Shown: piece by piece, positions 1-13,959 of the stretch
How positions within the stretch are numbered: the first letter of the stretch is position 1
Layout: each line of letters starts with the position of its first letter
Source of the DNA: Burhinus oedicnemus
Lineage: Eukaryota > Chordata > Aves > Charadriiformes > Burhinidae
Direction of reading: 5' to 3'
Assembly: GCA_008921705.1 (NCBI GenBank)
Contig: VFFE01007631.1
Location: forward strand, 780,321 to 844,320
DNA length: 64,000 nucleotides
Translations under genes and position numbers: made by a program
Notes under the pieces: generated by a model
Told to the model about the DNA's origin: nothing
The model's input: only the letters and a program-made list of their open reading frames with translations
Databases searched by the model: none

Positions 1-3000
1 AAGCAGTGACAGGACTGTTTCTAGAAACAAGGAATGCTTTGTGCCCACATAAAATGGTTACAGCTTGATGTGTCATCCTTGCTACGTCACCCGGGCTACT
101 CTGCCACCATTGACTATGAACAAAGTCCTTCTTGGTTGTCTCAGTCTCTAAGAGTGGCCAGCTTGCCTGCTGCCTGGGTAGTGGGTAGGAGGGTGTATGA
201 GCAAGTGGTGTGCATATATGATGCTGTAGTAGTATGGCCCCAGGGTATCTTGCTCCTTTTTGGGACACTTGGGACAGCAGCTCTAGCTACATGGCCATAG
301 CAGCCAGCACAGCCACAAAAATGGTGGAGGTACATCTTCTAAATGATAGAAACAAATTCTATCTTACTCTGAAATAACTGGATCATGCTTCAGGGTTTTC
401 AAGTCACGATTTGAAACAGATTGGATTTACTGCCAGTCACAAGAATTGATTCTGGCAGGAATAATCAATACTGCCTCTTAATTGTCTTGAACAGTGTCAA
501 TACATTCATGCCTGAACAGACACATTCCCTGTGTTAATGGATTACATGCAGAGTGCTTCAATGCTGGATGAAGATGCTGAGGGACCTAAAAAGACAAATC
601 AATGTGTGCTTGCTCAACCATGATTAGAATATTATCTGATTTTAGTTCTGGAGTGAAAAAGCATGCATATTGCTGCTCCCCAGTATTCTTGTAAGGGGTT
701 GTCCACAATAACCTGACTTCCTGAAAGTCATCCAGGAATTTCTGTTGTGCACTTATTAAGGGTTTTTACGATCTTATGGTCATGTGGTTTTACTGTCTTC
801 TCTGCATTCACAGGGAACTCCCCATGAGTCAAGGTTTTAAACAGCCAATAACCTCTATGAACAATGCAGTGTTTTCCACTTCCCTTCTCCCTCAACTTTG
901 TGATCCCCAAACCTTAGAGCTGGGCTGGCAGTGACAGAGGTGGCCACCGGCTGCACGAGCAGCTCAGTCAAGCGCACTGTTGCTTTGCAGATGGTGCACA
1001 GTGCCTCCCAGATGGCCTTTGGGCAGGATAAAGTAGAACTATCTGCTCTTAAACATTGCTGCTGCTCTGCACTATGGGTCTGGGACCTCACTGTGCTAAG
1101 TGATGTACAAAAAAACCACGGTCCCAGCTCCTGGCACCCTGTAAGCTAAATGAATGCTGATACGAACTCACACAGGAATCCAAACAGACATATCTACATT
1201 CCTCTGGCCTTACTAGCAAAGATTTGCCAAGTCACTTATGAAAGCAAAGTAGTTTCCAGAGACTCTGCAAAGCTGTTTTGGCAGATGATATTTTAACAGG
1301 CATCTTTGCCAGGAAACTGAAGCAATACCATGGTATGGTAAGGGGCACTTAACTCTCTTCCAGTGCCAACATAGTCATGTTTTATGAACAAATAGCCAGC
1401 TGTATGAAAACATACACATTTAATAAATGCTTGTGTGATGACAGATACTTGCCATAACCTTAAGTGTAACAGTATCTAGTTATCTCGACCAGAATAGTGG
1501 TTAGAAAAACATTTCAATTCCATTTCAAATGTTCTCCATTTCAATGCTGTTGAAAGCCATAGTGTAGCCAAAATATGAATATTTGAAATAATTAAGTTTT
1601 ATAGATGAGAAAAATCTCAGTTGTAAACGGAAACTTTTGTTATTTTTCCCCAGTCTTTTCTTGAAGTAAGAGTGAACCCCTTAGTACTGAATATCAGCAT
1701 TTCTTCAGCTTGCGGAGTTTTATCAAGCACCCAGCGAAGACTGGAAATTCTGCATTTGCCTCCTTTTTCAAGGAGTAGATTGGTGAATTAAAAGAAAAGC
1801 AGAGATGCAGAGCTATATCTGCTTCAACAGTTGAGATAAGTATGATGAACAAAAAAATTACCTGAAATTTCTTGTGCTACTTACTTTGCATTTCTGGGAT
1901 TTTTAGAATAACCAAAGATTCATATCCTAAGGTGTAACTGAATTTCAGTTCCTGCAAAGAATAGGAGTGTTACGACTTGTATTGTGACTTTTAATCGAAT
2001 TTGCTTTTTTCCAACAAAAGCATACAGTTTTTGTAGACATTAATATTAAGGTAGGGTCTCTGCTCTTTTCTTCATTGCCTGAATAAAAGGTAGATGGTGA
2101 CACCTGTGTATTATGATCTACACACTGATGCAACTTCTGATGCAAACCCCCTTTCTTTTCCTAATTAACTGGCAACTTCATTTATATGGTACTGAGTGCT
2201 AGACAATGAGCTCCAAGTTATTGTAATACTCTTCAGACACTTCAATTATGTCCCTTTTTCAAGTTTCTTATGTGGAACAGGATCATCTAGCCTGCTTGAA
2301 CACCCATCCTCCTCCCTCTGAAAACATTTAGAGTTTTTTTAGAAGATGAAGTTGTTTCAAACACTCTAATTCTTGAACCAAGGATGTCTAGGTAAATCAA
2401 ATAGCAGAGGTGCTTTATTTGAAGTGAATAAAGTTGTGATGGATTCTTGTATTGTGAACAAACTGATGGTCTTCTCATCGTCTCCTGGAAGTGCCCTGAT
2501 TTCACAGCATACACCTCTGGCTGGGGCAGAAGGTATTTAGCATGTTAAAGTTGAGCGTTAGTTGTGTTTTTAACTTTAAAAAAAATGTATGAGGAAGAGC
2601 TGATGGGTGTAGCCTGGTATGAAGCAATGCTGAGCAGCAGCCAGAGAGGTTCTTTGGCTTTGCCTGGTTTTCTGGCATAATTGTATATTGGGACTCTCCA
2701 GGAGATGTGGGATCTGCCTCCAGGGCAGATGCAGCTAATCTATAGGAAAGCACACTTGCCTGTTGCAGCACTGTGGAAATTAGGCATGCTAGCTTGTTTT
2801 GGGTTGCTTTTTTTTTTTTTTTTGAGAGATGGTGGTGCTGGAGGGAAATGATGAGGCTTCCCAAAACACTGGGCAAAGCTGAAGTCAACAGGTAGTCTGG
2901 CACTTTGGCACCCAGGGCCTCCAAGAACTGTGATTCAGTCCTTGCTGCAAGCTGGTGCCTGTGGGGTGATGGTCAGGACATGGCCATCACTCCTGCTCTC

Positions 3001-6000
3001 ATCAGTCTGGCTGAACAGAGGTAGGAGCAGGTGTGCTGCCATACCCCACCAATGCCAGTGGGATGGCTAGGGAAGGGCCCTGGTGGTGAGCAGTACTCAG
3101 TACCTTGGCCATGTCCTGCCTCATGTCACTTAACCCAGCTCTTCCACCTTGTTGTATGCTCAACTTGTGGAGAGGACTCTGCCCAAAGAGCTCTGAACAT
3201 CTGTAAAGGTCCTAGCTGAATTCATATTAATCATGTCCTCATATGGGCTTATCCCACTGTGTAGAAAAACTAGAGGTTTTTAATTGAAGAAATTGAAAAT
3301 AATGATTTTCAAGCAAACTTGAGCCATGAGGTGTCAATGCCACCACTCTGTGGGATTTCCTTGTATATAAAAGCAGAAAGTTTGACTTGATGCTTGTTAT
3401 GTAGAGCAGAAAGGAGAAACAAGCTGTGGAGTGGGTGGGAGCTGCAATATGGGTAAGCATAGGCTTGCTGGGACTCTGTAGTGCTAGAAATGTAAAAAGG
3501 GGGTCTTTATACTCTTCATGGAATGGACTGAGCAGGCTGTAAAAAAGCTGGATGAAAAGGTTGCAGCAAAATATGAAGTGGGAGGGTGGATGTGTGCATA
3601 CTAAAGAAAAAAAACCAAAACCCAACCCTGATCAGAGTGAAAAAGAAACTAATCCACTCACACTTCACTGGAACTGGAGTCTTCTCCCATTTCCCAGACA
3701 ATGCTGGCATCATGTGGCCACTTTATTTAGCTTGCCTTGTACTGAAATATTTCTGAAAAATCTTTGCTCTTTCTCAGCATATTTCTTATTGGAATCCCAA
3801 AAAAACTCACAAACACCACTAACTCAGGTGCTTCACTTGCCTGGATGCCCTGGGACACTATCTCCATTTTATAGAAGACATAAGGGGTCTTAATTGGTGG
3901 TTTAGGATCTTCTACTTTCTGACCAAACACCACTGATCCTATTTCTCAGATGATCAAACTGCATCTTCTAACATGGAGAAGAGGTTTTTTTGCTGTGCTT
4001 TGCTTTGAATCTAAATGAGAGGAGGAAATTGCCACCTGTGTGGCAAGCTGTGGTGGGAGTATTTTCTCACTGTGGGGATGTGCCTTTAAGGAGGGGGAGC
4101 GATGTTAGGGGACAGTAAGTTTGCAGGGAGGGAAAAGAAACTCGAAGGCAGCAATTCTTCCTAGAGAGGAAGAGTGTGGGCTGCAAGAACAGAAGTGAAG
4201 CTCATTTTGGAAAGAGCTGGAGAAGGGGAGATTCCGCACTGGCAGGAGATATCCACACAAGGAACAGGAGTGGGAACAAGGAGGAAAGGGAGCTGTAACA
4301 GTGCTTTTCATGGGTACCCTGCAAAGAAGCAGCACCCTGTAGAAGATATTACTAAAACAGACTTCAGTGACTGCTGGGCTATGAAGAAAACTGCATATCT
4401 CATCCGGTATTTAGCTGATTAGTTTAATAAACCAGGCTATAGAAAATAAGGGTAAATTTAAAGCAATGCTACTGGTATTTTGGGAGAAGGGAAACATGGG
4501 TAGAGATAGTATCTAATACGAGTTGAAGTGGGATCCTGTTAGACAGATTTAAAGAATTTTGCAGAAATGCCCCTGAAGCTCAAGTAAATAAAGCCTAGGT
4601 AGTGAAGCTTTAATCAATGATACTAATAGCTTATTAACCTCCATCCGAAATAACCTGCCAAAACCAGAATCTGTTCAGGGGAGTTCCTCTTTGAAGTTCT
4701 GTACATCCAGATAAAATGGAAAACTTGGCAAGAAACATAAAACAGGTAAGAAAGAGGGTATTCCTCCCAGCTATGTTTCAGATTGTGAAAGAGATGATAC
4801 GGCATTCTTAAATATTAAGACAGCATGTGTATAATTGCACACTTGCACAAATGTACAGAGGAGCTGTGCGTGCTTGCATACATTTATGTACGTATAAACA
4901 CTTGTGTATATGCACAGATGCATGCTTTTCTGCAAAGATTGTCTTATGTTTTTAGAAAACCTCATCGAGGTACAAAAGGGGTCAAAGTATAAAATGTAAA
5001 CTGAATGATACAACTCTTAAACCTTCTTCAAACCTTGTAGAGCCAAGTAAGTCTCAGGTCTCTGGATACCTGATATTAGCAAGTGGGAAGCCGATTAGTA
5101 GGAAACACATGCGTCATTCTAAAGTATGCAGCACTAGCTGTACAAATGCAGGCATGTGTTTAAGTAAATATTGATGATAATTACGGCTCTGATTTTATAG
5201 CTTTTATGAACTTTTTATTATGTGTTTACGTGGCAGGGAACCCTTAATCCAACTCAGTGTCTTGTTCATATTAGTTGCTCTTGGTTAAAATGTCTAGCTT
5301 GGATCATGTCAAAGCTTTGGAAGGGGATAAGGTACAAAATTCCATAATGATAAAGAGATACTTGGGCATATTTAAATGTTTTTGCATCTAGGTGAAAATC
5401 CAAAGCAGATCACTAAATTCTTTCTCCATTATCACTTAGATTCCAAGTGCAGTTTCCGGGAAAGCTTTCTATCTCTAGAGCAGACCCAGCAAAATCAAAC
5501 TGATTGAAGTTAGTACTGCAGACATATGAATGCAGGCCCTTTGCCTTTCTATGGTAGAATCTTTCCTACAGCTTCTATCCAAAAAGGAGGTGCTTTTATT
5601 TCTTTGGCTATATATGATTAAATATAAAGATTAATATATGCACATACCTACTGTGTGAGGTCAGTTAGAACATTTGTTCCCAAAGACCGCTTTTTTCCCA
5701 CTGGTTCTTAGAGATGCATTCATAAAAAGGAAGCAAAAGTCCTGTGTGTGCTGTTTTATGTGTTCTTCCAGTGTAGTTTTAGACAGGAGGCTGCCTGCAT
5801 CATTAAAAGTAGTTGGGCTGGATACACACTGAACTTCCATTGCCGTTGCCTAGAGAGTTCACCATAGGACTTGATAAAAGCTATTAAATAGATATTTCTT
5901 TTCCTGAGTGTTTTGGAAGGGGATGATTGGGTGGAAATGGAAAATGAGAGAGTAGTTAATGTGACTGAGGAGAAGAGAATAGGTTCTGCTGCTTAACCGT

Positions 6001-6733
6001 GGAGCTAGGGAAAAGGTGAGTGAGGCAAAAGGTGAGACTTTTGGTAGGTTACTCTTTCTCTAATTGTAGCTCTGCCTTCTCATTTCCCCTGGCTGCAAGA
6101 ATGAGAACTTCTTTCTTCCGTACGTGTCTTTAGAGGTTTTTGCATAGCTTTATGGGTGAAGGATAGGACCTGTCATTACTGATGATCTTAATTTCAGGCC
6201 ATGATGGCAGATAATCTTCCTGATGCCTATGTACCTTTATGAGAGCCACAGAGAACAAGCATTGGCAGATAGAAGTGAAGTGCATCTTTACACGGCAAAG
6301 AGGGCCTACATCTCTTGCTGCCACAAGACAAAACTTTGGGTGTGAAAGAAAAGTGAGCTGGTTGAGGTTTTTTTTAAACGGTTACTTCCCCTTTTCACTC
6401 TCATTTCTAAACCAAGTCAGTTACAGCAAATAACAGCTAGTTACCACTAAACATGCCATCAAGGCATACTTTATGCTCTCTGGAATATTATCTAGGAATC
6501 TGATGCATTGCAGAAAGGACTGGGATATCAAATGCAATGTAAGAGACATTTTAAATCTGAGGAAATATGCATATGCTGGAAATTGAAGATGCTATAAGTG
6601 TTTACTGTAGTCAAGCTCAGACCTAAATCTGTTCTCAGGGAAAGAAGAAAACATGTTAATATTTTTTTTCAGGGGGGGGAAGGAGAAGAGGAGACCTTCT
6701 TAGACAACTCAGATCTTGGCTTCCTACCTAGTT
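1..6733. other. Unique non-coding sequence, no gene recognised
   Basis: No interspersed repeat, RNA gene or recognisable coding exon was found here. Open frames are short and resemble no family I know; the longest is about 140 codons, on the minus strand near 2.5-2.9 kb, and crosses a poly-T tract. The stretch 4830-4930 is rich in alternating purine-pyrimidine steps (TGTGTATA, GCACAC, GTACGTATA). The base composition suits bird intron or intergenic DNA. A conserved non-coding element cannot be excluded without alignments. Confidence 0.7.
2808..2823. repeat. T16 homopolymer
   Basis: An uninterrupted run of 16 T. It could be a relic poly(A) tail on the minus strand, but no retrotransposed gene body is recognisable next to it, so a plain simple repeat is the safer reading. 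Confidence 0.9.
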
Positions 6734-7160
6734 TAGAGGGCTGGAGCGCCTCTCCTGTGAGGACAGGCTGAGAGAGTTGGGGTTGTTCAGCCTAGAGAAG
6801 GAAAGGCTCCGCGGAGACCTTCTAGCAGCCTTCCAGTATCTGAAGAGGGCCTACAAGAAATCTGGAGAGGGACTTTTTACAAGGGCATGTAGTGATAGGA
6901 AGAGGGGTAATGGCTTCAGACTGGAAGAGGGTAGATTTAGATGAGATCTCAGGAAGAAATTTTTCACTGAGGGTGGTGAGGCACTGGAACAAATTGCCCA
7001 GGGAAGTTGTGGATGCCCCATCCCTGGAAGTGTTCAAGGCCAGGCTGGATGGGGCTTTGAGCAACCTGGTCTAGTGGGAGGTGTCCTTGCCCATGGCAGG
7101 GGGGTTGGAACTAGATGATCTTTAAGGTCCCTTCCAAACTAAACCATTTATGATTTATTA
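6734..7160 (+). mobile_element. CR1 LINE, 5'-truncated 3' end
   Basis: This is a plus-strand copy of the CR1 3' end. It starts in the last coding part of ORF2 (GAGGGCTGGAGCGCCTCTCC, then a stretch encoding [11 protein letters not shown] and FQYLKRAYKKSGEGLF). It continues through the conserved 3' region (CCCTGGAAGTGTTCAAGGCC, AACCTGGTCTAGTGGGAGGT) and ends at AGGTCCCTTCCAAAC followed by a decayed tail repeat, ATTTATGATTTAT. ORF2 is represented only by its end and is not intact in one frame. The copy shares the rare AAFQYLK..YKK.GEGLFTRACS reading with the minus-strand copy at 45966-46960, so the two probably belong to one subfamily. It cannot move: no endonuclease or catalytic reverse-transcriptase part is present. 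Confidence 0.95.
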
Positions 7161-7415
7161 AAGATTAAAAGCTTTAGAGTGTGTGTCTCCAAGTATCTTT
7201 GGTGACAGAACTCATAGGAAAGTTTCAGCACTGTTTTTGGGATGAGGAACAGAAGTAGTGTACAGATTGAGTAATCAGCTCAAATGCCTGAGGGAAAACT
7301 CATGACTTAACTGGAAATGACGTCAAATTCCCCTGTTAGCTAAGCTAGTCTTTCCTTAAACTTTTAAAGAGGTCAGCACTCTGGTAATGGTAGGAGAGTG
7401 TAGTTGCTCTTGCTA

Positions 7416-7473
7416 CAAAAAAAACCCCCCCAACAAACAAACAAAAAAATCAAACCCCCCCCAAAAAACCCCA
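7416..7473. repeat. A/C low-complexity tract
   Basis: Runs of A and C alternate here (A8, C7, AACA repeats, A7, C8, A6, C4). It is low-complexity DNA with no further meaning visible. Confidence 0.9.
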
Positions 7474-8419
7474 GAGCAATCAGGACTGGCAAGACTGCAT
7501 TGCTGCAGTAATTGATGGGGTTTTAGGTTTTGGGGAAGAATGGTTATCGTGTTAGAACTTCAAGATCAAAGCACTTGTTAAAGATACCTTTACACCTGTT
7601 AAATTCAGGCTGAATATCCCTACTTTCCTGGGTTGTACCAGCTACAACCCAGTTCTAGGATAGGTAGGGAAGAATGCAGTGCTTAGTTAAGGGTGATGGG
7701 AATATAACAGCCCCGATCCAAAACATATGAGGATCAACAGGAAAGAGGAGGCTCATGCTTGACTCAGGTGGCACCATGCTGGCAGAATTGTATCTTCTGG
7801 GAAGGAGACAGAGTACAGTGGGATACTACCTCAGCTCTTGAATGTGGGGAAGGAAAGGAGCATTGAGTAAACTGTGTGATATTCAGCAGCCATTTAGACA
7901 GGCTCTAGGTTTTACATCTCGTATTGAAGGTTGACTGGCAGAGCCACAGTGCCTGTCTGTTCATTGCATGGGTCCAGAGCAGAAGAATAAGCAGGTGTTG
8001 GGGCTTGGGCGGGTGCTCTCTGGTAGTCCTTCTGGTTGCCTTGCTACAGGCACAACTCTGGCCTTACTAGGTGGATCTTGTCTGTGGGACTGGAGACTGA
8101 CGGAAAAGCTTGCAGAGCCACTCTGTAGAGTGTAAAATATGTACCTACCTGAGGGAAAGAGTGTGGGAACTATGCCTTAGTGGTAAGGTTTGAGAATAAG
8201 TAAAAACAGGTAATACCACAAAGGGTAACAGGTGTCTTACAGATCCTGGCTATGAACTGGCTTAGTGCTGTTGGAAAGTAATTGGAGGAAGAGTTTAGTA
8301 TAAAACAAACAAACTGGTTTGGTAGTGGAGGCACACAAGATTCTGTCTGCTTAAGACAACCTTTCTGCTCTTTCCCCAGCCACGAGCTGTGTTTCTATCT
8401 CATTCCCTCCTGGTAATAA

Positions 8420-8436
8420 TTTTTTTTTTTTTTTTT
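8420..8436. repeat. T17 homopolymer
   Basis: An uninterrupted run of 17 T, likely to vary in length between individuals. No retrotransposed body adjoins it. Confidence 0.9.
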
Positions 8437-11400
8437 GCTTTCCTTTTTGTGTCCTTGCCATGTTTGATGAGAGGCTGTTTTCATGGCAGGTGCTCTTTTC
8501 AGAAAGTAACCATGGGCCTTGTAGGCAGTGTTCCTTGTTCCCATTACAATTGCCCTGCTGCAATCTGGCTCGTGAAACTGAATTTGAGTTTGCTGCTGTT
8601 GTTCCCTTCCCCCAAATACTTATCATAAGGTATATCAAGGCTGTCATGGGCTTTTAAACTTACGAGGTGGAGTGGGTAACTGTATTAAATGAAGGCATAA
8701 GACATGGAACTCTTTCAGCCTCCCTAAAAGAAATCTGGGAATTTCACGTCTCTAACATTTTCCTTGGTGTGCTTGAGTTCTCTGTAATTTATAGATTAAT
8801 CAATTGAATACTTCCAACATTTTTAATGAGAAAACTACCCATAATCTATAGCAATAACTTCAATATAGTGTATTTTACTCTAGTAATAAAAACATGCTAC
8901 AAGATTTTAATCTAGTATTGTGGAATACTCTTGGGTATTTTTTTAAATTAACGTAAGGGCTGACTGCTGGAAGATACTCCATGAAAACAAATTATATTAT
9001 TAATCAAACCAAAGCACAGAATTCTCCACATAGTGGTTTTAAAATGCCCAAGATGGTCTTTAATTGAAATGTTACAGAAAATAACAGAATGAGAAACTGT
9101 GTACTTGGTGCTTAATTAACTTTACAATGTATGTTCAGCAGTTTATATTAGATGGTCGGACCAAAATACAACTGTGATGTAAGATGTTGCCAACACACTG
9201 AGTCCATTTATCTATTGTCTCATAATAAATTTCAACTTAGATTAATAAGCACCTTCTTAATTAAACAGTGTCATTCCTTGTTGCATGCTGAAATGGCTGA
9301 TGCTAAATGCCATTTCCATGCATTGTCTTCCATTAATTCAGCACTTGCCTTTCCTTGTGAGGATTATCCGTCACGCAAAGAAACCAGGCTTTAACAATGC
9401 TTTTTCTCTTAGCACCTGTCATGTAGTTGATTGTTGTGGGGTTTTTTTCTTTTTTTTTATCTAAATCCAGGCTGTGTTTTAGCTTTCTGTAGCTGTGAAA
9501 AGGGGATGCAGGAAATCTAAAGAACTTTATATTTTGTACAGAAGGCCTAGGCTGATGGTCCTTCATATGGTTTCTGTTTGCTCCCTGGGCCAGGCATAGA
9601 GACGACTGTTTCCCTGGAGGTAGGCACAAGCATGGACCTTGTCCGCTTCATATTTTTACACAGAGGCTTGTTCAAAATAGCTAGGGGAGGACATCTAGAT
9701 TTTGACAAGAGATCCAGCTAGTCTTACAGCAGTGATGGATAGTGGATGACTGGGGAGGAGTACAATGACGGGACAAACATGACAATGCATTCTTGTTATA
9801 CTCTGCCTGAGCCACATTGTTGTGACTTTGTTCAAGCTGTGGATCTTCATGCTACCAAAATTACTTCCGTAACTGGTCAGTGATTGGGCCCTCAGGATTT
9901 TCCCCCTGTGCCCACTGTCCTCTTGGGTTTGCAGATGTGCTTTCCTCTTCTAGCAGCACAGCACCTCCAGGCCTGCAGAGCCCCAGCTCTGCCCTGACAC
10001 TGCTGTCTTTGGTCTTGTTCTCACCACCTTAGCACTGGCTGGTGAAGCCCCTGGCTATGGCTGGTGTGGTGAGGCTACAGGATCAATCAAATACAAGTAG
10101 TTTCTCTGCATCTGACAAGAGACTCATCCCTCTCTACTATTTTTTTTTAAATGTTATAGCAGATTGTGTGGGATTGATTGCAGTGAAGTGCTGGCACCCC
10201 TTTAAATATCCAAGCTATATGCTGGGTTTAAGCATACTCCCAAAAGAGCAGGGGAAGATGGTGAGCAATAATCTTGGTCCTATTAAGTACTTTTTGATGT
10301 CTGAAGCAAGTGTTTGGGACCTGTTCCTTTCTGCTTTATTTGGAGAAGGGCTCCTCTCTGGAATGAAAGAATGTCTTGCCTACAGAATCCAGGTCAGGGC
10401 TCTCCCAGAACCCCTGCTATGGGCAGTGGTTGGCTGGGGGGAAGGGACAGGGTCCCTGTGGGGTTTGCTGAGCTGGGGAAAGTGGGGTGACATCAGGGTG
10501 GCAGAGCAGGCTAGGACCTGGAGTGGGATTATAGCAGTGAGGGCAAGAAAAGGTTTTCCTCTTTGCTCAGCTGACCTCTCAGCCACCTGACCCAGATGAG
10601 TGTCAGTGATATCCTGTAATATCCAGAGCTACCTCTGCTTTGTATCTTGTACTAGAAATAAATCCTGCCTCTGATGGGAAGGGTCTTGTGTCTCAGTTGG
10701 TGCAAAGGTAGCAAGTGAGCTGAGTGTGGCCTCTAGTGGCCTGTTAATAGCAGGTACTGAGAGTCAGGGCTTGCTGGGCTGCTCATCTGCTGGGATACTC
10801 TATGCTCCATGTTAATTAAGACCTGCAAATCTGTGAAAGAAAAGAAAATGACCACCAGAGAGCTGGGATAACTAGGTTGTTTGCTGTCAAGCACCTGCTC
10901 AGGTGAGATCAAACAGCACTGTGGGCATCTGTATTGCACTAGAAAAGCTGCCACTCTAAGGCATATGCAAACTTCTTAAAATGGTGCCACAATTGGATCT
11001 CACTGCCAAAGCGTTGGTACTTTCATTAAATATACAGTAGAAGCTTTCAGTAAACTAAAAGCTCTAATAGATGAGATCTTTCAAACAAGGACAAAGTAAA
11101 TATTAGATCACAGTAGCTTTAATTTATTAATGTTTACTTCTCTAACTTGCAAAGCTCTGTTGTAGGGCTTTTGGCACCCTGTGCATCTGAGATGTTCTCC
11201 TGTAATCTGAGTTATATTTTCTCAGCACCAGGCACCCAGGTTGGGTGAGTGTCAGAGGATGTAGTTTTAAAATCTCCAGCCCATCTCACTTGGGTTATAG
11301 CAGGATCTACTGTCCCCTACAAGAGAACTGTGGAAGCAAAACCACTCATCCCGAGTGTTTGGTATGAAAGCAAGCCTTAGCGCAACAGAGCCTGCGTACC

Positions 11401-13959
11401 CTGAAGGGTGTCTATCCCTGAAGTACAGACTTCAGTGACAAGCAATAATGGTGCTAACGATCAGTTTATCCGTTTATCTGCTATCTTCCATTTTAATCTG
11501 AAACGGTATAAGCATCTAGCAGGTAAGGTGGAGCAAGTGGCATTTTGTCTTGCTTTTAGTTTCCGGGGGATGTGTGTGGGGGGAATATTGCTTTTCATCT
11601 TCCATAGCATCCTTCCGTAGATGTCTTTATATCTGTGCTTGCCTGCAACTCTGAGGTGCTTGATATCAGTGAAGAAAGTTACTACTAGTGCTCACTAAGT
11701 GCAAAATGTTTTTTGCAATAAGAAACTTTCATAATTCTGTACTTCTGATCTGTGGTACTGATTCACAAACATGAGTAATCTGTAAAATCATGCTGGTGCA
11801 GAGCGTGGTTTCCATGGCCATCCATCGTGCCTCTGGCTTGGAGATTATTTCCCTCTGCGGTACCTGGCCTGCTTCAGCAGTGACTCAACTGTTTGTGCTG
11901 CTAAATACCACAAATGACAGCCTGGCATATTGAGGAAAGCTGGAACTGGCACTGATTATATATTAATATGCTGCAGCTAAGCAGCTACTTTGTGAGTGTC
12001 TGAGTCATACCTGCAGCTGGCCCAGAAAAGTCTGAGGTAATCGGGAATAAGGCCTGCTGCAACTCATGCTCCTCCTTTCTCCAAACAGGGCCCTGTGTCA
12101 TTTCAGTACCTCAGCAGCTAGGGAGATCCTTCCTTACCATGGAAGAGAGAGAAACCTGGGAAATAAAACAGAGCTTAGCTCCCCTTCTGCCTCTGCCTAG
12201 TGTCTGCCATTGCAATTTAGCCTTGAGCATGAGTGAAGCTCCTGGTTTTCTCCTTGCAGTGGTTTCTCTCATGTGATTGTGCTCAACAACACACGCCTGC
12301 GAGAGTGTTGCAAGGATCATTTAAGCTACGTTTAGGTTTTCAGAAGTGTATAAAGCACACTCCATAATGCTTGATGTTTCTAAAAATTGCCTCTTGAGTA
12401 TCTGTCTCCTGAGGCTTTTTCCCAGGTCAATTGACTTTTTTCTTCATAAAACAAATGCTTGAATTTTTTTTATCAGTTTGTTGTCCTTGTCTCTAGTTAT
12501 GGACATGGATGCTCTCCGTGGTGACCCTTGGAGAAAGGTGATGTGAGAATGCTCTGAGGTGGTAGAGAAGAGGGAAAAACCATACCTGTTGATCTTCTGT
12601 GCTTTCCTTGCCCTTTAAGGGCAAAGGAAAGACTTCAACAGCTGCTTTCTCTTTACACTGAAGCATCCTCAACTTTGCTTTTAAAGTTGTGTTAGGATGA
12701 GTGCTGAAAAAAAGAACTTTTGGGGGTTTTGCCTGCAGTAGAACAGTAGAAACTGCTCTAATGTTAACATCTGCAGACCGTTATTTTTCTTCGTAATGAG
12801 ACTGGGAAACAGTGATGTCTCAGATACCCCTGAAAAGTTACGGCTGGCAAAAGCTGGCTTGGGTGAAATTACTGAATTGTATTTTAGCCACAAAACCATT
12901 CCCCAGCTGATTCCCAGAGAGCTTAGGATGTTGCCTGGGAAGAAGCATGTTATCTTCGTATGTAGGAAAAGCAACAGCTTTTGGAACAAAAAAGTATTCA
13001 AATGGTAGACTGAAAAGTGATGGTAACTGGCAAACAGGGAAAACTGCCTCCCTGTCTGGGCTGCTTGATGGAGCTGCTTTTCCTGGAGAACAGACAATGT
13101 GCTCTCACCGCCTTTTGTGTGCAGGTGGATGCTCAGGAAGGGCAGGATGGAGTCAGCTTTGCTGGTGAACGTGCATGATGATGCCTATCAGTCTGGGGCT
13201 AGGAAAAGGATCTGTGCAAGGGAAAGGACAGCGAAATAGAATATAAGATATGAAAGTAGACCCTTGTCTGAGCAGTGTTTTCTAGCATATCTATTCTTCA
13301 CAGGCACAAACTTGATATCCAATTTATTTTATAGCGAGAAACTAGTACCTTTGAAGTCCTTTAACTGAACAATGATTTGTTACATTTGCCTTTTCTCTAC
13401 TAGCGCAGACCTTTTTTGTTCGTTCTCATCTGGTATTCTGATTTCTGAATTAGTTGATGCTTCAGGGAAAGGCAAAGAAACAAAATGAACACCTTAAAAT
13501 GTAGTACATCTGTATAAAGTGTGGAGACCTATGCGTGAGAAACACTTCCTTGTCTGCAAGGGTGATCTGCCTGTGCAGCGAAGCATGAAATTTGATTATT
13601 ATCTTGCTCCAGTCTTTATTGTAGCTTGTGGAGCTGAAAACATTATTAATGTAAATAAAATGATTCAACCTTTCCTAGGTAACATAGTCATCCTTTAATT
13701 TTCAGAGGCAGTGAGTTGGTTCTGGGCGGTCCAAGCTGGTGACTGTTCTTTGCCCCCACAACTTGCTGTCACTGTAGCTGTGGGATGAGGGACCCACAGA
13801 AAGTCTTTGCTTTCTGACTCAATGCAATGTAAAACTGAACACTTCGCAAAGACTCAGATTTGTGTTGTATGCTGGTGTCTTTTTAAAAACAAAATCCTTT
13901 GCGTGTCAGGTCAGAAGCATCCCTGTTACCAAGGCGGGTCAGGAGCCCATGGTGTGACA

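Noticed and set aside
10057..10590. Open frame of 177 codons from the first ATG
   Set aside because: The second half is GC-rich with few stops, the reading is Trp/Gly-rich and resembles nothing known, and there is no splice or promoter support.
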